From Bacteroidota bacterium (lineage in GTDB: Bacteria; Bacteroidota; Ignavibacteria; SZUA-365), in NCBI GenBank assembly GCA_018224415.1, contig JAGTUZ010000136.1:1-17158 (forward strand): a DNA stretch of 17,158 bases. The letters are read 5' to 3'. The position numbers were made by a program, and so were the translations under genes. Under the pieces are notes generated by a model. It did no database searches. It had not been told where the DNA came from and saw nothing but the letters and a program-made list of their open reading frames with translations. This document shows, one piece after another, positions 13,913-17,158 of the stretch. The stretch's first letter is position 1. Each line of letters begins with the position of its first letter.

Positions 13913-15430
13913 TCAGCGGGAGACCACGCGGAATTCCACTCGGCGGTTCATCGCACGACCCTCTTCGGTGTCGTTGGTGGTGATCGGCTGCTCCATGCCG
14001 AATCCCTGCGCAGCGAGGCGCTGCGGTGCGACGCCCTTGCTGACGAGATAATCCAGCACCGACTGGGCGCGCTCGCGCGAGAGCTTCTTGTTGTAATCCT
14101 TTGCGCCGACGTTGTCGGTGTGTCCCGCGAGTTCGACCTTGACGGAGGGATTGGCCTTCAGCCATTCGACGGCGCGGTCGAGATCCACGGCGGAGGTCGG
14201 TTGCAGCGTTGCCTTGTCGAAGTCGAAATACACAAGCAGGCGCACCAGATCGCGCGTCATCTTCACATCCTTGCGCACGGAGTTGTTTTTCGAATCCGCC
14301 GGCACGTCGAAACGGTCGGAGTAAAACAGATATTCCGGTGCCTCGGCGGTGATGACATAGGTGCGTCCGGGTTGCAGCACGACGACGTAACTGCCGTCAT
14401 TCGCGTCGCTGCGGAAGCTGCTGAGGATTTCATTGCTCTGGATGTCACGCACCGTCAGTGTCGCTTCGATCGGTGTGCCGTTCTGTGAGTCCGTGACGGA
14501 TCCGATCACCGTCGTCACAGCGCCTGGGGGCAGGGGATTGGGGATTGCGAGAAATACATCCAGATCTCCTCCGCTGCTGCCGCGGTTCGAAGAGAAGTAC
14601 ATGTCTTCGCTGTTCAACTTCAGACTGCAGAAGTAATCGTCGTATTCACTGTTGACCGGCGTGCCGAGATGTTGGGGCGACGACCAGCCGCTTCCCGCGC
14701 GCTTGCTGCGGTATACGTCCTGTCCGCCAATGCCCGGATGCATGTCGCTGGAGAAATACAGCGTCGCGTTGTCCGCCGCGATATGTGGGGCGAACTCGTC
14801 CCCGGTAGTGTTGACCGTGCGGCCGAGATTCACGGCCGGACTCCAATCACCGCCGAAGGAGCGCTTTGTCATCCAGAGGTCCGTTCCGCCCAAGCCGCCG
14901 GGGCGTTCGCTGACAAAAAACAGCATTAGTCCGTCCGGAGAAATCGTGGGCTGGGAATCCCACGCTGGGGAGTTCACATTCGGTCCGAGATTTTTCACGT
15001 TGCGCCAGCTGCCGTCGACATATTCGGCGATGTAAAGGTCGCAGTCGCCAAAGCTGTCGTCGCGGTCGCAGCCGGTGAAAACCATCCAGTGGCCATCCGG
15101 CGTGACGGTTGTTCCGCCCTCATCACCGGAAGTATTGAGTTCAGGACCGGCTTCCTGTACCTGTTCCCAGTTCCCACCACCCTGCATGGCGGTGTAGATG
15201 TTCTGGTCGCCCTCACGGTCGGAGGTGAAGTACATGATGCGTCCGTTGCCGAGCAGCATCGGGGCGAAATCGTTGTCTGAAGAATTCAGCGGGCTCACCG
15301 AACGGATGGAGATGTCGTAGCTGTCGGGAATGATGACGGGTCGGAGCGGCTTTTCGTCCTGCGCCCGCAGTGCGGGAGCGAGGAACATGGCCAGGCAGAG
15401 CAGAAGGGTGATGCGTGTGTAGTGTTTCAT
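13913..15430 (-). CDS. PD40 beta-propeller / CRD / OmpA-family envelope protein (PorE-like domain order)
   Basis: The 505-residue protein has a signal peptide (1-23, ALRA before Q24). PD40/WD40-like blades follow (about 55-295; repeated FTSDREGDQNIY, FFVSERPGGLGGTDLW, YFSSDMHPGIGGQDVY and YFSSNRGSSGGDLDVF), then a carboxypeptidase-regulatory/CNA-B-like domain (about 306-380), and a C-terminal OmpA peptidoglycan-binding domain (398-503) with HTDN (D439) and LSRERA (R454). It should link an outer-membrane complex to peptidoglycan. The order matches the T9SS protein PorE without the TPR part, and cleavage looks type I rather than lipoprotein. ATG 15430 has a perfect AAAGGAGGT ribosome-binding site overlapping the stop of the upstream barrel gene (13-base gap). 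Envelope anchoring is firm; a T9SS role is inference. Confidence 0.9.
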   Translation of the reverse strand: MKHYTRITLLLCLAMFLAPALRAQDEKPLRPVIIPDSYDISIRSVSPLNSSDNDFAPMLLGNGRIMYFTSDREGDQNIYTAMQGGGNWEQVQEAGPELNTSGDEGGTTVTPDGHWMVFTGCDRDDSFGDCDLYIAEYVDGSWRNVKNLGPNVNSPAWDSQPTISPDGLMLFFVSERPGGLGGTDLWMTKRSFGGDWSPAVNLGRTVNTTGDEFAPHIAADNATLYFSSDMHPGIGGQDVYRSKRAGSGWSSPQHLGTPVNSEYDDYFCSLKLNSEDMYFSSNRGSSGGDLDVFLAIPNPLPPGAVTTVIGSVTDSQNGTPIEATLTVRDIQSNEILSSFRSDANDGSYVVVLQPGRTYVITAEAPEYLFYSDRFDVPADSKNNSVRKDVKMTRDLVRLLVYFDFDKATLQPTSAVDLDRAVEWLKANPSVKVELAGHTDNVGAKDYNKKLSRERAQSVLDYLVSKGVAPQRLAAQGFGMEQPITTNDTEEGRAMNRRVEFRVVSR

Positions 15431-15443
15431 GGTGCGACCTCCT

Positions 15444-16454
15444 TTACGATCCGATGCGCCAGCGAAGGCCGAGGGTGAAGTAGGATGTGAGAACATTGAA
15501 ATCCCGATTCGTGACACCGATAGACTCATTGGAGCTGTTATTCCAGTCGAGGAGGGCCGCGTCGTCGGTGATTACTCCCGGTGCCGCGTTCAGGTTGTGC
15601 ACCCTATCAACGAACGTTCCGAGCGGCACGGCGATGGACGCCTCCGGTACGAGAGAAAGCGTCGGTGTCAGGTCGATCCGGTAACCGAGCCCCAGCTTCA
15701 GATCGATATAAGATTCCTTGAACCCACCGACTTCGGATTCCGCCGAGGCGCTGCGGTGCATGTTTACGATGTCCACCTGGCCGTTGACCCATTCCGTGTA
15801 GAAAATGTCATCAGGTTCGATGATGCGTTGCTCAAGCTTCGCGGTATTGGACAGAAGCATTCCAAAACTCGGTCCGATCATTGCGTACAGTGGTACTTCG
15901 AAGGGCTCGATCCGCAACAGGATGTCAAAGCCGAGATAATCGAACGACCAGTCCGTCTTGTGGTCAAAAACCGTAGTTAGATCGGTCTCGGTGTCCGGAT
16001 GGATCTCACCGAGGTCTGTCAGACCGCTGAAACTCCCGGCACGATTGTGATAATTCGCCTTCAGCACGATGCCGAAGACGTCGTTCAGTGGAAAGTCCGC
16101 AGTGACTCCGAGGTACAATCCGATTCCCGATCCGTCGTCAGCCACGGCGAACAAGGGGTAAGGATGCGGTAGGATGAGCGATGTCATCGGATTGCCCACG
16201 TGATAGGGATTGGGCATGTAGAATGATACCGGACCGTTCTGGAACAGCGACCAGGTCAGTCCCGCATCCAGTCCGAGATACCAGTGATAGTCTCCACCGC
16301 CCCTCTCCGGGCGCAGGACGTCGCCGCCGTCGGCGGAGAGCCACGAGGGTGACGGACGGTCGGGTCCGCCGGCGCTCGCGGGCAGTGGCAGCACCAGGAG
16401 CGACATGCCCAGGATAGCCCCGAGGCAAACAAATCGTATGTTCGAAAGATTCAT
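15444..16454 (-). CDS. Predicted outer-membrane beta-barrel protein, partner of the OmpA-type protein
   Basis: The 336-residue product has a signal peptide (hydrophobic core about 8-25, likely cleavage after ASA at 28). Amphipathic strands follow, such as YHWYLGLDAGLTWSLF, GIGLYLGVTADFPL, FGIVLKANYHNRAG, YIDLKLGLGYRIDL and the terminal YFTLGLRWRI, typical of small outer-membrane barrels (OMP_b-brl type). ATG 16454 is supported by AGAGGAAA about nine bases upstream and by the signal peptide; the open frame continues to 16610 without merit. It is the first gene of an operon with the PD40/OmpA gene, so a physical complex is plausible. It is not clearly a PorP/SprF protein. Function unknown. Confidence 0.82.
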   Translation of the reverse strand: MNLSNIRFVCLGAILGMSLLVLPLPASAGGPDRPSPSWLSADGGDVLRPERGGGDYHWYLGLDAGLTWSLFQNGPVSFYMPNPYHVGNPMTSLILPHPYPLFAVADDGSGIGLYLGVTADFPLNDVFGIVLKANYHNRAGSFSGLTDLGEIHPDTETDLTTVFDHKTDWSFDYLGFDILLRIEPFEVPLYAMIGPSFGMLLSNTAKLEQRIIEPDDIFYTEWVNGQVDIVNMHRSASAESEVGGFKESYIDLKLGLGYRIDLTPTLSLVPEASIAVPLGTFVDRVHNLNAAPGVITDDAALLDWNNSSNESIGVTNRDFNVLTSYFTLGLRWRIGS

Positions 16455-16556
16455 GGCGTGATTTCCTCTGTTGGGAAAATGTAGTGGCGCATGGAGTTTC
16501 CCCCGTGGTCCGCAATCGGTGCGACGGCAGGGAAGTGATGGCTGTGGAGAAAAAAA

Positions 16557-16585
16557 AGTATAGGGGAAATCGGCTTGAAAAGCAA
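16557..16585 (-). promoter_or_regulatory. Candidate sigma-70-like promoter of the barrel/OmpA operon
   Basis: On the minus strand TTGCTT (16585-16580), a 17-base spacer and TATACT (16562-16557) are followed by a run of T (with the last -10 base, eight T at 16557-16550). The -10 element matches the consensus at five of six positions, the -35 at three. The leader to ATG 16454 would be about 95 bases. Confidence 0.42.
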
Positions 16586-16650
16586 TAGCGGTAAGGCCAT
16601 CAGTACGCATAATGGACAGGAAAAGACAAGAATATACGACATGTCAGATC

Positions 16651-16700
16651 GTCTGCGGACGTCAGGTTGTCTGCGGACGTCAGGTTGTCTGCGGACGTCA
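16651..16700. repeat. 18-bp tandem direct repeat at the cdd 3' end
   Basis: GTCTGCGGACGTCAGGTT occurs at 16651-16668 and 16669-16686, identical, with a third copy truncated at 16687-16700. The eight bases before it (GTCAGATC) resemble the end of another unit. The last bases overlap the cdd stop codon (16698-16700). Each unit contains the palindrome GACGTC. It lies about 65 bases upstream of the -35 element of the barrel/OmpA operon. The rest of the 16455-16697 gap holds that promoter and its leader; nothing else is seen. Confidence 0.85.
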
Positions 16701-17132
16701 CGACGTGGGGTCGGACGGGGATTCGCCGGTATGGAGGAAGTCGGATGAGAATGGCTCGGGAAGAAGGTTGGTCAGTGAGAGTGCGCGATGTTCGTCACCG
16801 GGACCCGCGAGAATGACCGGGAGGTCGGGGGCGAATTCGCTCAGCACCTGCCGGCAGGCTCCACAGGGAGGCACCTGGGCACCGTCGGCGGCGATGGCGA
16901 TGCCAAGGAAGTGATGGTCGCCGTTGGCCACGGCGCTGAACAGCGCCGTGCGTTCCGCGCAGCAGGTCAGTCCGTAGGAACTGTTCTCCACGTTGCAGCC
17001 GGTGTAGACTGCGCCGTCCTCGGCCAGCAGCGCTGCGCCGACGCGGAAGCCGCTGTACGGGGCGTAGGCGTATTCGCGGGCCTGTCGCGCTGCTTCGACG
17101 AGTTGGCGGGCGATGTCGTCGGGAAGGGACAT
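16698..17132 (-). CDS. cdd: Cytidine deaminase
   Basis: Predicted to deaminate cytidine and deoxycytidine to uridine and deoxyuridine in pyrimidine salvage. The 144-residue product is the short homotetrameric type: YSGFRVGAAL, TGCNVENSSYG, CAERTA (zinc ligand C58, catalytic E60) and PPCGACRQVL (C90, C93). ATG 17132 is preceded by AAGAGGT close upstream. The C-terminal 20 or so residues (LLPEPFSSDFLHTGESPSDPTS) include a slightly longer polar end than usual. The stop codon lies within the first unit of an 18-bp tandem repeat. Only 26 bases precede the start in this window, so its promoter or any upstream partner cannot be judged. Confidence 0.95.
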   Translation of the reverse strand: MSLPDDIARQLVEAARQAREYAYAPYSGFRVGAALLAEDGAVYTGCNVENSSYGLTCCAERTALFSAVANGDHHFLGIAIAADGAQVPPCGACRQVLSEFAPDLPVILAGPGDEHRALSLTNLLPEPFSSDFLHTGESPSDPTS

Positions 17133-17158
17133 GGGAACCTCTTGCTGATCGGTAAAAA

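Noticed and set aside
16451..16642. Small hydrophobic 63-residue gene overlapping the barrel gene start by ATGA
   Set aside because: The candidate operon promoter lies inside it, it has no convincing ribosome-binding site, and most of its length would be the untranslated leader. Conservation in relatives would reopen it.
16643..16700. CRISPR-like array
   Set aside because: Units are contiguous 18-mers with no spacers and only about three copies.

Overview
The window (about 17.2 kb, high GC) looks like chromosomal DNA of a free-living bacterium of the Bacteroidota/Chlorobiota (FCB) assemblage. The main evidence is a secreted metallopeptidase ending in a type IX secretion (T9SS) sorting domain, a beta-propeller/OmpA envelope protein, two other predicted beta-barrel proteins, and several candidate promoters resembling the Bacteroidota TTTG / TAnnTTTG type. 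The exact taxon cannot be named from sequence alone. No mobile element, CRISPR array, tRNA or rRNA was seen. Coding density is very high and no gene-free stretch exceeds about 250 bases.

Layout, left to right. (1) Bases 1-2703, plus strand: a DksA/TraR zinc-finger protein whose N-terminal half is a lysine/alanine histone-H1-like repeat tail running off the left edge, then lspA (signal peptidase II) and an rluD-type pseudouridine synthase that overlaps lspA by 8 bases. (2) Bases 2773-6281, minus strand: a likely three-gene unit of SAM methyltransferase, M6-like T9SS-exported metallopeptidase, and agmatinase speB. (3) Bases 6360-10819: two glycogen-type GH13 enzymes facing each other, a pullulanase/GlgX-like debranching enzyme (plus) and the branching enzyme glgB (minus), whose stop codons overlap. 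(4) Bases 10944-13194, minus strand: a predicted outer-membrane protein and a PIN-PhoH ATPase/RNase. (5) Bases 13366-13848, plus strand: a dCMP deaminase with its own promoter, ending in a bidirectional terminator. (6) Bases 13913-16454, minus strand: an operon of a beta-barrel outer-membrane protein and a PD40-CRD-OmpA protein. (7) Bases 16698-17132, minus strand: cytidine deaminase cdd, with an 18-bp tandem repeat at its stop codon.

How the genes work together. The two GH13 enzymes form and trim alpha-1,6 branches in storage glucan. The OmpA-type protein and its barrel partner probably tie the outer membrane to peptidoglycan; the OmpA-type protein shares domains with the T9SS protein PorE, while the metallopeptidase is a T9SS cargo. 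The two deaminases feed dUMP/uridine pyrimidine supply. Most genes are recognisable housekeeping or envelope genes. The unusual material is the histone-tailed DksA, low-complexity tails on three consecutive genes, the stop-codon overlap of the glycogen genes, two perfectly palindromic terminators of similar design, and the 18-bp repeat.
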